Below, piece after piece: positions 7,899-18,699 of a stretch of DNA of 64,000 nt; position 1 is the stretch's first letter; each line of letters opens with the position of its first letter. The translations under genes and the position numbers were made by a program. Below the pieces are notes generated by a model, which worked only from the letters and a program-made list of their open reading frames with translations, did no database searches and was not told the origin of the DNA. The stretch comes from CAVVUC01 sp963751395 (GTDB lineage Bacteria > Verrucomicrobiota > Verrucomicrobiia > Chthoniobacterales > Chthoniobacteraceae): NCBI GenBank assembly GCA_963751395.1, contig CAVVUC010000002.1, positions 620,001 to 684,000 on the forward strand. The letters run 5' to 3'.

Positions 7899-8297
7899 AT
7901 GGGATTTGCTTACGCTAAAGTTCAACTTCGCAACCCTCGCGATCCCGATCTTCAACCTATCGAGGTGGATGCGCTGGTCGATTCCGGCGCGAACTGGACG
8001 TGCATTCCTGAACACGTCCGCGTTCAACTCCAACTCGAAGAAGCCGAACGTCGTGAAATCACCGTAGCATGTGTAACCAAACACTTTGTGCCTTATGTGG
8101 GCCCGCTGGAAATTCGGTATGAAAATCGAATGTCTTTCGGTGGCGCGATGGTGCTTGGAAACCAAGTGTTGCTTGGAGCGATCAGTATGCAGGACATGGA
8201 CGTCGTCATCGTTCCAAAAGATCACAAACTGATCGTTAACCCCGAAAACCCAAACTTCGCAGCAGGCTTTGTCGGCGGAGTCCGTCATCCGAGATGA
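7899..8297 (+). CDS. Clan AA (retropepsin-like) aspartic protease
   Basis: A 132-residue single-domain protein. VDALVDSGANWTCIP (about residues 20-34) is the catalytic D-S/T-G motif of clan AA peptidases, which work as homodimers with one Asp per chain. A second hydrophobic segment, VLLGAISMQDMDVVIVP, fits the flap-proximal strand of the fold. ATG 7899 lies 13 bases after nuoEF. The stop shares ATGA with the next gene. Nothing ties it to complex I beyond position. Confidence 0.75.
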   Translation: MGFAYAKVQLRNPRDPDLQPIEVDALVDSGANWTCIPEHVRVQLQLEEAERREITVACVTKHFVPYVGPLEIRYENRMSFGGAMVLGNQVLLGAISMQDMDVVIVPKDHKLIVNPENPNFAAGFVGGVRHPR

Positions 8298-8321
8298 AGC
8301 AGGAAGCCATGAAGACAGGAA
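8293..8321. repeat. Left arm of 29-bp inverted repeat flanking the GxxExxY gene
   Basis: This 29-base segment matches the reverse complement of 8729-8757 at 27 of 29 positions. It overlaps the first codons of the GxxExxY ORF and is itself built of GAAGnAG-like 7- to 8-base units. Confidence 0.8.
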
Positions 8322-8725
8322 TTCTTCGGAACGCCGAGTTGACCGAAAGAATCATCGGTGCGGCGATTGGCGTTCATCGCGAACTCGGACCGGGCTTTCT
8401 CGAATCCATTTATGAAGAGTCACTCGCGATTGAATTCGCACGGCTCGGCATCGAGTTCGTGCGCCAGAAGCCAGTGCCGATTCTGTTTCGAGAACATCAT
8501 GTCGGCGAACACCGATTGGACTTTTTGGTTGAAGGAACCGTCGTGGTGGAACTGAAGGCGGTCTCCGCAATCGAAGACATTCACTTTGCAATCGTTCGCT
8601 CCTATTTGAAAGCCGCGCAACTCGACGATGCGCTTCTCCTGAACTTCGCCGCGACCAAGCTCGTCGTGAAACGAATCGGCCGCGAATTCTACGGGTCTCA
8701 AAACAGATTGGGCATCCATGTTTAA
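8294..8725 (+). CDS. GxxExxY family protein (PD-(D/E)XK nuclease-like fold)
   Basis: A 143-residue protein. GAAIGVHRELGPGFLESIYE contains the family G-x3-E-x2-Y motif, and LDFLVEGTVVVELKAV gives the D...ExK core of PD-(D/E)XK nuclease folds. KAAQLDDALLLNFAATKLVVKR is the conserved C-terminal strand-helix segment. The first nine residues (MKQEAMKTG) are encoded by the left inverted-repeat arm, so the ancestral start may be the second ATG at 8309. The family is widespread and of unknown biological role. Its insertion between nuoEF and nuoG, framed by inverted repeats, suggests a mobile cassette. Confidence 0.85.
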   Translation: MKQEAMKTGILRNAELTERIIGAAIGVHRELGPGFLESIYEESLAIEFARLGIEFVRQKPVPILFREHHVGEHRLDFLVEGTVVVELKAVSAIEDIHFAIVRSYLKAAQLDDALLLNFAATKLVVKRIGREFYGSQNRLGIHV

Positions 8726-8728
8726 CAT

Positions 8729-8757
8729 TTCCTGTCTTCCTGCCTTCCTGCTTCATC
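8729..8757. repeat. Right arm of 29-bp inverted repeat flanking the GxxExxY gene
   Basis: Reverse complement of 8293-8321 with two mismatches. It ends one base before the nuoG ATG, so the GxxExxY gene plus arms (8293-8757, 465 bp) forms a compact unit between nuoEF/protease and nuoG. Confidence 0.8.
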
Positions 8758-8758
8758 C

Positions 8759-10418
8759 ATGAGCACCACGACTGAAATCCAGATGCTGAACGTCCAGATT
8801 GACGGCGAATGGAAGCAGTTCCCGAAAGGCACCCGCGTCATCGAGGCGTGCGGGCAGGCGGGTAAGTTCATCCCGCGCTATTGCTATCATCCGAAGCTCA
8901 GTTCGCCCGGCAACTGCCGCATGTGCTTGATCGAAATGGGCATGCCCAAGATGGGCGCCGACCGCAAGCCGGAGCTCGGTCCCGACGGCAAGCCGCTCAT
9001 CAACTGGATTCCGCGCCCGCAAATCTCGTGCGCGCAGGATGTCGCCGAGGGCATGGCCATCCGCACCGACTCGCCAATGGTTCAGGAATGCCGCCAGGGC
9101 GTGATGGAATTCCTGCTCATCAACCATCCGCTCGACTGTCCGATCTGTGACCAGGCCGGCGAATGCCGCCTGCAGGAATTCAGCGTCGAATTCGGCAACG
9201 GCGAATCCCGTTTTCTCGAACACAAAGTCAAGAAGCCGAAGAACGTCGAGATTGGCCCGCGTGTCACGCTCGACGCCGAGCGTTGCATTCTTTGCACGCG
9301 CTGCATCCGTTTCATGCAGGAAGTCGCACACGACGACGTGCTCGGCATCGTCGATCGCGGCAGCTACAACACCATCGCCTGTCATCCCGACCGCAAACTC
9401 GACAGCAACTACTCGCTGAACACCGTGGACATCTGTCCGGTCGGCGCGCTCACGTCGTCTGACTTCCGGTTCAAAATGCGCGTCTGGTTTTTGAAGGAAA
9501 CAAAGAGCATCTGCACCAGTTGCGCGACCGGCTGCAACACAGTTATCGGTAGCCGCGAAAACACCGTTTATCGCCAGACACCGCGCGAGAACAACGACGT
9601 GAACGGCGTCTGGATGTGCGACTACGGGCGGCTGAATTTCCACCACCTGCACAGTCCGGACCGGCTGACGATGCCGATGATCAAAGGCGTTGAAGGAGCG
9701 AGTGTTGTGACGTGGGAGGACGCGATCGCACGCGCGGCAATCGAGTTGCGCATCCTGCGCGGAGACGAAATCGCAATCATCGCGTCGGGGCGGATGACGA
9801 ACGAGGAGTTGTTCCTCACCAAGAAGCTTGCATCCACCTTGAGCACCGACATGCTCGACATCGTGCCGCACACAGGCGAAGGCGATGACATTTTGCTGAA
9901 CACAGACCGCAACCCGAACACAAACGGCGCGAAACTCATCGGCGTCGCCACGGGCAAACTCGGCGACATCGTGGCTGGCGTGAAGGCCGGCCAGATCAAG
10001 GCCGTGCTTGCGCTGGGCGAAGACGTCTCGGAACTGCTCGGCGATGACGCGGAGAAACTTTCCGCCCTGATCGCGATGAGCATTCTGCCAAGCGCGACTA
10101 CGACAACTCGCGACCGTTCTTTTTCCAAGCTTCGGCTTCTCCGAAAAGCGCGGCTCGATGATCAACGCCAAAGGCCGCCTCCAGCGCCTCAACTCCGCGA
10201 CTGCCGCCCCCGGCGAAGCCCATGACGACTGGGAAATCCTGCGCGACCTGATTCTCGCCCTCTCCGGCGTGAACGGCGTTTACATGATCGAAGACGTCTT
10301 CAAACAAATGGCTGAAGCCGTGCCCGCGCTCACCGGCCTGAGCCTAAGCAGAATCGGCGATCTGGGCGTGCAACTGGATCTTTCCGCAATCCGCAATCCG
10401 CAATCCGCAATCGCGTAA
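8759..10418 (+). CDS. nuoG: NADH-quinone oxidoreductase subunit G (one-base frameshift near 10109)
   Basis: The peripheral-arm iron-sulfur subunit. It has the 2Fe-2S domain (YCYHPKLSSPGNCRMC), the His-Cys 4Fe-4S site (NHPLDCPICDQAGEC), and the ligands CILCTRC and DICPVGA. The C-terminal molybdopterin-like region is much reduced, about 553 residues in total. One extra C at 10109 breaks the frame. Without it the protein continues as ATVLFPSFGFSEKRGSMINAKGRLQRLN, the expected conserved sequence. The last residues (IRNPQSAIA) are encoded by a heptamer repeat. The stop overlaps the nuoH ATG (TAATG). The frameshift may be a sequence error. Confidence 0.88.
10384..10412. repeat. Heptanucleotide tandem repeat (CCGCAAT x4)
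   Basis: Four units of CCGCAAT form the 3' end of nuoG and give NuoG a repeat-encoded tail (SAIRNPQSAIA). Confidence 0.85.
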
Positions 10419-11536
10419 TGGACTACATCGCCTCGATAGATTGGTTCCTGATTCTCACGACGCTTGCTAAAACGGTCGGCGTGCTCGGGATCGTGCTCAC
10501 GATGGTTTCCTATACCGTCTATGCCGAGCGACGCGTGAGCGCGTTTATCCAGGACCGTCTGGGCCCGAACCGCACCGGCATTCCCATGACGCTGCTTGGT
10601 TTCAAGCAGGACATCAAATTCCAAGGGCTCGGCCAGCCGATCGCCGACGCCATCAAGCTCCTGCTCAAGGAGGACTTCACTCCGGCGCACGTGAACAAGT
10701 TCTATTACTGGATCGCGCCGGCGCTCGGCATTTCGTCGGTGATCCTCGCGCTCGCTGTGCTGCCTTTCGGCAGCACGTTGTTCGGTGTCCCGATGGTGAT
10801 TGCCAATGTCAATGTCGGCATCTTGTTTGTCTTCGCCATATCATCGCTCGCGGTCTATGGCATCGTGCTCGCCGGCTGGTCGGCTAACTCCAAGTATCCG
10901 TTCCTCGGCGGCATTCGTTCGAGTTCGCAAATGATCTCGTATGAACTGGCGCTGGGTCTTTCAGTTATCCCGCTCTTCTTGATCTTGGGTAAACTCAACT
11001 TTGTCGAGATCGTCGAGTATCAGGTCAAGAACGGCTGGCTGCTCGTGCCTTTCACCAACGGGCACATGAGCCTGCAAAAATGCCTGCTCTGGATTCCGGT
11101 CGCCATCTCGTTTGTCGTGTTCACCATTTCGATGTTCGCGGAGACGAATCGTCTGCCATTCGATCTTCCCGAAGCCGAGCAGGAACTCGTCGGGGGTTAC
11201 AATACCGAATATTCCTCAATGAAGTTCGCGCTCTTTTTTCTCGGTGAATACGCCGCGATGATTGCCGGATCGTCGGTGATTGTCAGCCTGTTCCTCGGCG
11301 GCTGGCATCTGCCGTTCATTCCCGATGGCTCCGCGGGCTGGTTTTGGGGACTGGTCAACATCGGCGTCTTCTTCGGCAAAGTTGCGGCCCTGTTGATCTT
11401 CTTCATCTGGGTGCGCTGGACACTCCCGCGCTTCCGCTACGACCAACTCATGAGAATCGGCTGGATCTTTTTCTTTGAAATCGCGTTGGTGAACATCTTC
11501 CTCACCGCCGGTATCCTTGCGTTCTTCCCGAATTAA
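10418..11536 (+). CDS. nuoH: NADH-quinone oxidoreductase subunit H
   Basis: A 372-residue membrane subunit that links the peripheral and membrane arms and forms part of the quinone tunnel. ERRVSAFIQDRLGPNRTG near residue 36 and FAETNRLPFDLPEAEQELVGGYNTEYS near residue 233 are the classic NuoH signatures, the second holding the charged loop by the quinone site. About eight membrane segments are visible. It starts on the last base of the nuoG stop codon. Confidence 0.95.
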   Translation: MDYIASIDWFLILTTLAKTVGVLGIVLTMVSYTVYAERRVSAFIQDRLGPNRTGIPMTLLGFKQDIKFQGLGQPIADAIKLLLKEDFTPAHVNKFYYWIAPALGISSVILALAVLPFGSTLFGVPMVIANVNVGILFVFAISSLAVYGIVLAGWSANSKYPFLGGIRSSSQMISYELALGLSVIPLFLILGKLNFVEIVEYQVKNGWLLVPFTNGHMSLQKCLLWIPVAISFVVFTISMFAETNRLPFDLPEAEQELVGGYNTEYSSMKFALFFLGEYAAMIAGSSVIVSLFLGGWHLPFIPDGSAGWFWGLVNIGVFFGKVAALLIFFIWVRWTLPRFRYDQLMRIGWIFFFEIALVNIFLTAGILAFFPN

Positions 11537-11539
11537 CCA

Positions 11540-12070
11540 ATGGCTTACACCGTCCCACGTCCAAAGCTTACTCTGAGTGAGAAACTGTATCTGCCGGCTG
11601 TCGTCGCGGGGTTGCTTATTACTCTCCGGCATTTCAAGAACATGTTTCTTGGAAAGACGCATGTTGCCATGCAATACCCCGAGGAAAAATGGGATTCGAG
11701 TCTGCCTTCCTACTACCGCGGCGCACCCACGCTGGTGCGCGATGAGTTTGACCGCGAACGCTGCGTTGCCTGTCAGCTTTGCGAGTTCATCTGCCCGCCC
11801 CGCGCAATCCGCATCAAGCCCGGCGAACTCCCTGCCGACAGCAAATTTTCGAAGGTGGAGAAATATCCGCAGGAATTCGACATCGACATGATCCGCTGCA
11901 TCTACTGCGGCCTTTGCGAAGAGGTATGTCCCGAGCAGGCGATCTATCTGCGCAAAGATTACGCAATCACCGGCCTTAGCCGCAAAGAGATGGTGCATGA
12001 CAAACAGAAACTCTACGAGCTGGGCGGAGTCATGAAAGGCGTCGTCAACAAATGGAACGCGAAGAAATGA
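11540..12070 (+). CDS. nuoI: NADH-quinone oxidoreductase subunit I
   Basis: A 176-residue ferredoxin-like subunit carrying clusters N6a and N6b between NuoG and the quinone site. The two 4Fe-4S motifs CVACQLCEFICPP and CIYCGLCEEVCPEQA are complete. The N-terminal amphipathic helix (about residues 10-35) that lies along NuoH is present. It begins three bases after nuoH. Confidence 0.95.
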   Translation: MAYTVPRPKLTLSEKLYLPAVVAGLLITLRHFKNMFLGKTHVAMQYPEEKWDSSLPSYYRGAPTLVRDEFDRERCVACQLCEFICPPRAIRIKPGELPADSKFSKVEKYPQEFDIDMIRCIYCGLCEEVCPEQAIYLRKDYAITGLSRKEMVHDKQKLYELGGVMKGVVNKWNAKK

Positions 12071-12075
12071 AGATG

Positions 12076-12165
12076 AATTGCCAATTGCCAATTGCCAATT
12101 GCCGATTTGTCGGGACGCACCGCATCGCGCCTTCAATCGAAAATCGAAAATCGAAAATCGAAATT
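12076..12165. repeat. Two heptanucleotide arrays (AATTGCC x4 and AAAATCG x4)
   Basis: 12076-12104 holds AATTGCC units; 12135-12164 holds AAAATCG units. They fill most of the 100-base gap between nuoI and nuoJ. An ORF can be read through them into nuoJ, but its residues (NCQLPI, RKSKIENRN) are repeat-encoded and unlikely to be part of NuoJ. Confidence 0.85.
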
Positions 12166-12170
12166 TCCTG

Positions 12171-12668
12171 ATGTCACCGCTCATATTCTGGCTTTTCTCG
12201 CTTCTGATGCTCGGCTTCGCCTGTGCGGTGGTTTTTAACCGCAACCCGGTTGCCAGTGCGCTAAGTCTCGTAGTTTCGTTTCTGGGACTCGCGGCACTGT
12301 TCATCATGTTGAACGCCTACTTTATCGGTGTCGTTCAAGTGCTGGTTTATGCCGGTGCTGTGATGGTTCTGTTTCTTTTCATCATCATGCTCCTCGATCT
12401 CAAGGTAGAGGCGCGCCGAAAACTTCAGCCCATCGCTGTTGGCGGCGGAGTTGTGGTTAGTGTGACGCTGGTTGCGCAGATCGTTTCGGTGCTCCAGAAG
12501 CTGCCCGGCGGCAACAAACCGTTCCCGCCGCTCGCGTCCGCCGCCGACGATGTCCACAATGTCGGCCAGACTTTGTTCACCACGTTCAACCTTCCTTTCC
12601 AAGTCATCGGCGTGCTTGTATTGGTCGCAACGATTGGCGTCGTGGTTCTCAGCAAGCGGGAGTTATAG
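12171..12668 (+). CDS. nuoJ: NADH-quinone oxidoreductase subunit J
   Basis: A 165-residue membrane subunit with five predicted helices. YFIGVVQVLVYAGAVMVLFLF, residues about 43-63, is the NuoJ signature including the pi-bulge helix used in proton coupling. ATG 12171 (MSPLIFWLF) is chosen because everything upstream in frame is heptamer repeat. It ends two bases before nuoK. Confidence 0.93.
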   Translation: MSPLIFWLFSLLMLGFACAVVFNRNPVASALSLVVSFLGLAALFIMLNAYFIGVVQVLVYAGAVMVLFLFIIMLLDLKVEARRKLQPIAVGGGVVVSVTLVAQIVSVLQKLPGGNKPFPPLASAADDVHNVGQTLFTTFNLPFQVIGVLVLVATIGVVVLSKREL

Positions 12669-12670
12669 AC

Positions 12671-12988
12671 ATGGTCACGTTGAACGATTACTTGCTTGTT
12701 AGTGGATTGCTCTTCGCGATCGGGTTTGCGGGTGTCATGTTACGCCGCAACATAATCATTATCTTCATGTGCCTTGAATTGATGCTGAACGCCGCGAACC
12801 TGTCGCTCGTTGCGTTTTCCCGGTTCAATCTTGTCAACGGCCTGCCCAATTATAACGCCCAGGTGCTAGTCTTCTTCATCATTACCGTTGCGGCTGCCGA
12901 GGTCGCCGTGGGCCTGGCGATCATCGTCGCCCTTTACCGGTCCCGCCAGACAACGCACGTCGAGGACATAACCAGCATGAAGTTCTAG
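12671..12988 (+). CDS. nuoK: NADH-quinone oxidoreductase subunit K
   Basis: A 105-residue subunit with three membrane helices. MCLELMLNAANLSLVAFSR contains the conserved membrane-embedded Glu of helix 2, and TVAAAEVAVGLAIIVALYR holds the second, both in the proton path. Length and spacing in the operon are typical. Confidence 0.95.
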   Translation: MVTLNDYLLVSGLLFAIGFAGVMLRRNIIIIFMCLELMLNAANLSLVAFSRFNLVNGLPNYNAQVLVFFIITVAAAEVAVGLAIIVALYRSRQTTHVEDITSMKF

Positions 12989-12997
12989 GTGAACACT

Positions 12998-14781
<1,784 letters not shown>

Positions 14782-14785
<4 letters not shown>

Positions 14786-16260
14786 GCCTTCTTAACCAAA
14801 TCATTCTGGTCCCGATTCTCGCCGCGGTCGCCGTGCTCCTCGGCGCGCCGGCAAGGCGAACCTCGCTTGCCGCTGCAGTCATCAACCTTCTGCTCAGTCT
14901 GATTGCTCTGTTCAGTTTTCAAACGCACGGGGATCGCTTTCAGTTCCAGTCCTCCTTTGCCATACTCCCGGCCTGGGATCTTAAGTATTACGTTGGAGCC
15001 GACGGACTGAGTCTGTTGATGATCCTGCTAACCACCGTGGTAACTCTGGCTGCGGTCTGGGTTAGCCCAAAAGTGGAGCGCCTCGAGAAGCAATTCTACG
15101 CGAGCCTGCTCTTTATATCGGCTGGAGCGCTTGGAGCTTTCGCCTCGCTCGACCTGTTCTTCTTTTACGCCTTCCATGAACTGGCGCTGATCCCGACCTT
15201 TCTTCTAATCGGCATCTGGGGTTCCGGAGACCGGCAGGCCGCCGCCTGGAAGATAACCATCTACCTTGCCTTGGGCAGCTTTGTATTGCTCATAGGTCTG
15301 ATCGGTTTGTATCAAAGCCTGCCGGCCAGTCTGCAAACCTTCGACATCCCAAAACTCCAGGATCTGGCTGCGACCGGCAAGTTCAACCAGAGTTCCGCAA
15401 AGTGGGTCTATCTGTTCTTGCTTGCCGGCTTCGGTATTCTGATCTCGCTGTTCCCGTTTCATACCTGGGCGCCGCAGGCCTACGCCTCCGCGCCAGCTCC
15501 CGCCGCGATGATGCATGCGGGAGTCCTCAAGAAGTTCGGCCTTTATGGTCTGCTTCGCGTGGCCTTGCCGATGCTTCCCGAGGCGGCGAAGTACTGGACG
15601 AATCTGCTGCTTGCGCTCCTGATCGGCAACATCATCTACGTCGGGTTGGTGACGATCTCGCAGAAGCGGCTCGACATGACACTCGGCTATTCGAGCGTGA
15701 TGCACATGGGCTACATCTTCCTTGGAATAGCCTCGTTTAACATGCTTGGGCTAAGCGGCGCGGCATTGCTCATGTTCGCGCATGGTCTTTCCATCGCCGC
15801 GCTCTTTGCCGTTGCGGGAATGGTTCGCGAGCGCACCCAGACACTTGTCTTTTCCGATCTCGGAGGTCTGGCCAAACCCATGCCCGTGCTGGGACTGGCG
15901 TTTGGGCTGGCGGCTTTTGCGTCGATTGGGCTGCCCGGATTCGCCAACTTCGCCTCCGAGTTGATGGTTTTTTTCGGAGCGTTCAAGAACACCGGAGACA
16001 CCCTGCCATTTACTTACTTCCAGATAACGACGGTGCTGGCTTTGTGGGGCGTGGTGATCTCGGCCGTTTATATGTTGCGCGCCTACCGGGCCGTTTTCAT
16101 GGGCGAGACAGACAAGCGATGGAGTCAGTTGCGGGACGCTTCTTCGCCGTGCTGGCCGGTTGTGTTGTTGCTGCTCACCTTGCTGATCGCAGGATTCTTT
16201 CCGCAGTTGTTCCTTAACCTGATCAAGCCCGGCATCGAGGCGATTCTTACGTCCATCTAA
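14782..16260 (+). CDS. nuoM: NADH-quinone oxidoreductase subunit M
   Basis: The second antiporter-like subunit, 492 residues. FFFYAFHELALIPTFLLIGIW contains the conserved channel Glu, and LFPFHTWAPQAYASAPAPAAMMHAGVLKKFG is the NuoM signature with the channel Lys. ATG 14782 overlaps the nuoL stop. About 14 helices are predicted. Confidence 0.95.
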
Positions 16261-16262
16261 CC

Positions 16263-17762
16263 ATGATTACGCCGCTCCTACTCGAAGTTGCAGTGATCAT
16301 TCTCGGTGCTTTCCTGCTGATGTATGAAGCGTTCGCAAACGACAGGAACAAGAACTTTGTCGCGCTCATGGGTATTGCCGGGCTCAGCCTTGTGCTGGTC
16401 ATGAGCTTCTTCGTAGGCGACGCGAATCAGCCGTTGCATGCGGTGATGCCTTATTCGCAGTTCTACAAAGCTGATGCGATGGCGCTCTTTTTCAAACGCT
16501 TCGCGCTCCTGACGACCATCATCGTGCTGATCATGTCGCTCGAATACCAGGGGGTGATTCGCAAGTTCATCTTCGGGAGCAACCCGCAGGCCGGCCTTGG
16601 CGAGTTCTACTCGCTTCCGGTCTTCACCTGCGCCGGCTTGATGTGGATGGCGTCCGCCGTGGATTTCGTTCTGATCTTCGTCTCGCTCGAACTCGTCACG
16701 ATTTCCTTTTATGTGCTCGTCGCCTACATGCGGCGCAACCCCCGTTCGCTCGAAGCCGGCGTGAAGTATCTCATCCTGGGCGCGCTTTCCACCGGCTTCC
16801 TTGTCTATGGCATTACCTGGATCTTTGGCGTGACCGGCGAAACCAATCTCGGCCGAATCGCTTTTAAGTTACAAACGATTCAAGGCTACGACACACCTCT
16901 TCTGTTTGGTGTTATCCTCATCTTCATCGCGCTCGGATTCAAAATCGCCGCGGTGCCTTTCCAGTTATGGGTGCCCGATGTTTATCAAGGCGCGCCAACG
17001 CCGGTCACCGCCTTCCTCTCGGTGGGTTCCAAGGCCGCTGGCTTTATCGTCCTCACGCGGGTCTTTGAGGTATTTGTTTCCGCTCCGGTCATCCGGGAAA
17101 AAGTCATGGCCGTCGCCATTGTTCTAGCCGCCATGACCTTGATTTACGGCAACCTCGCCGCGCTCTCGCAGAACAATCTCAAGCGGCTGCTTGCCTACTC
17201 AAGTATTGCCCACGCCGGCTACCTGCTCGTCGCGCTGGCCAGCATTGGCGCCGCGCACTCGGGTATCGCGATTGTCTTTTACCTCGCGGGCTATCTGCTC
17301 ATGACCCTGCTGAGTTTCATCGTGATGATCGTCGTTGCCAACCACAGCGAAGGCGATGACATAGCGCATTTCAACGGCCTTGCCAGACGCTCGCCAGCGC
17401 TTGCATTCAGCATGCTCGTGGCAATGGCGTCGCTCGCCGGGATACCTTTCACGGTAGGCTTCTTCGGCAAGTTCCTCGTGTTCCAGGCGGCGATGGAAAG
17501 CGCCGCAACGAATCACTCGCTGTATGTGCTTGTGGGTATTGGAGCCGTCACTGTTGCGGCGGGCTTCTACTACTACCTCAAAGTTGTTCGCGCGATGTAT
17601 TGGCAGGAGCCGGCCAGTGACACGCGCATTACTGTCGCGCCTCTTACCCGGGCGACAATCGCGATCTTGATAGCGTCGATCTTCGTGCTGGGTGTTTATC
17701 CACGTCCTGTTGTCGCGATGTTTTCACCGAAGCCGGCCCAGGCTCAAGTCGTGGCGCGGTAG
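16263..17762 (+). CDS. nuoN: NADH-quinone oxidoreductase subunit N
   Basis: The third antiporter-like subunit, 499 residues. FVSLELVTISFYVLVAYMRR, GFKIAAVPFQLWVPDVYQGAPTPVTAFLSVGSKAAG and NLKRLLAYSSIAHAGYLLVAL are its family motifs, with the channel Glu and Lys residues in place. It is the last nuo gene. A 235-base gap with an FNR-type site separates it from the cytochrome module. Confidence 0.95.
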   Translation: MITPLLLEVAVIILGAFLLMYEAFANDRNKNFVALMGIAGLSLVLVMSFFVGDANQPLHAVMPYSQFYKADAMALFFKRFALLTTIIVLIMSLEYQGVIRKFIFGSNPQAGLGEFYSLPVFTCAGLMWMASAVDFVLIFVSLELVTISFYVLVAYMRRNPRSLEAGVKYLILGALSTGFLVYGITWIFGVTGETNLGRIAFKLQTIQGYDTPLLFGVILIFIALGFKIAAVPFQLWVPDVYQGAPTPVTAFLSVGSKAAGFIVLTRVFEVFVSAPVIREKVMAVAIVLAAMTLIYGNLAALSQNNLKRLLAYSSIAHAGYLLVALASIGAAHSGIAIVFYLAGYLLMTLLSFIVMIVVANHSEGDDIAHFNGLARRSPALAFSMLVAMASLAGIPFTVGFFGKFLVFQAAMESAATNHSLYVLVGIGAVTVAAGFYYYLKVVRAMYWQEPASDTRITVAPLTRATIAILIASIFVLGVYPRPVVAMFSPKPAQAQVVAR

Positions 17763-17946
17763 GTTTGTGAGAGTCATCAACCGCCTTTGTCGCCCCAGTG
17801 GTATTGGGGGCCGGTTTCGAATTACATGATTCACTGGATTCACGAGAGGGTTCTGAATCACATCAAACGCACGAGCGAAGCCGGGTTGTAACCTTCGCTC
17901 AGACCAATCTGCGGGAGCCGGATGGTCGTGCGGATTTTTGAAAAAC

Positions 17947-17960
17947 TTGACCCAGGTCAA
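17947..17960. promoter_or_regulatory. FNR/DNR-type operator upstream of the cytochrome module
   Basis: TTGACCCAGGTCAA has perfect arms TTGAC and GTCAA around four bases, the layout of FNR-family sites (TTGAT-N4-ATCAA). It lies 38 bases before the proposed GTG start of the tetraheme gene. The CRP/FNR-family gene at the end of this cluster has the E-x2-SR recognition helix that reads TTGA half-sites, so autogenous-cluster control is a reasonable inference. The rest of 17763-17997 shows nothing else I can name. Confidence 0.55.
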
Positions 17961-17997
17961 GGAAGTCACTGCGGCCCGCCCTACTCTGGGGGTTGCT

Positions 17998-18693
17998 GTG
18001 ACAACCGTGCTTCACGTCAAGACAGTCTGGATAACGCTCGCTTTGGCCCTGGGTGTTCCGGTTTGTTTGACGGCGCAGCCCCCCGATGCCGAACCGGCGC
18101 AGCGAGCGGTGAACACGCCCGCGGCGTCGCCCCCGATGCAAGGGCTTCCGACGGTTGCGCGTCCTGCTCCAGAGCAGCCGCAGCCAGGGCTTCCGACGGA
18201 CACTCATCTCGACAAATCGCCGCCGCGAAAGACCGTCGGTCTCGATCTCATCAAGAATGGCTGGACTTACAACTGCATGGAGTGCCACACGCTTTTCCCG
18301 GCCAGGTGGCATTACGACCGGCCGATGGCCGAGCATCGGGACATCAAGCTCGACCACGGCAACAACCGCTTTTGCCTTAACTGCCATCATCCCACCAACC
18401 GCAATGCGTTTGTCGATTACGACGGCGCGGAAATCGCCCAGGCCGACGTGATCCAGCTCTGCGCGAAGTGTCACGGAACGATCTATCGCGACTGGAAAGC
18501 CGGCGTGCATGGCCGCGAGAACGGTTACTGGAAAGCCGATGCCGGGGAAAAGACCAAGCTGCGCTGCATCCAGTGTCACGATCCGCACAGTCCGAAATTC
18601 AAACCGATGCAGCCGCTGGCGCCGCTGCGTTATCCAGCCCGGGGCGCTCATCCGCCGGGCGCAGACAAACCGGAGACTGCGGAGTCGCACTAG
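17998..18693 (+). CDS. Periplasmic tetraheme cytochrome c
   Basis: Four CxxCH heme sites are present: CMECH, CLNCH, CAKCH and CIQCH. GTG 17998 gives MTTVLHVKTVWITLALALGVPVCLTAQ, a good signal peptide. An upstream TTG at 17938 would add residues across the operator and is rejected. A Pro/Ala-rich linker precedes the heme domain (from about residue 75), and the C-terminus is again Pro-rich. It heads a run with the iron-sulfur, NrfD-like and octaheme genes. It probably relays electrons in the periplasm between the quinol-oxidising complex and the octaheme enzyme. Confidence 0.88.
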   Translation: MTTVLHVKTVWITLALALGVPVCLTAQPPDAEPAQRAVNTPAASPPMQGLPTVARPAPEQPQPGLPTDTHLDKSPPRKTVGLDLIKNGWTYNCMECHTLFPARWHYDRPMAEHRDIKLDHGNNRFCLNCHHPTNRNAFVDYDGAEIAQADVIQLCAKCHGTIYRDWKAGVHGRENGYWKADAGEKTKLRCIQCHDPHSPKFKPMQPLAPLRYPARGAHPPGADKPETAESH

Positions 18694-18699
18694 AAACGA

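Noticed and set aside
7899..8757. CRISPR or phage origin for the insert between nuoEF and nuoG
   Set aside because: No spaced direct repeats, integrase or phage gene is present; only the inverted pair flanking one gene.
8753..10192. Long 479-codon minus-strand frame
   Set aside because: Antisense shadow of nuoG with His/Arg/Ala-rich non-protein-like sequence.
12078..12170. Upstream extension of nuoJ
   Set aside because: The added residues are encoded entirely by heptamer arrays; MSPLIFWLF at 12171 is the family start.
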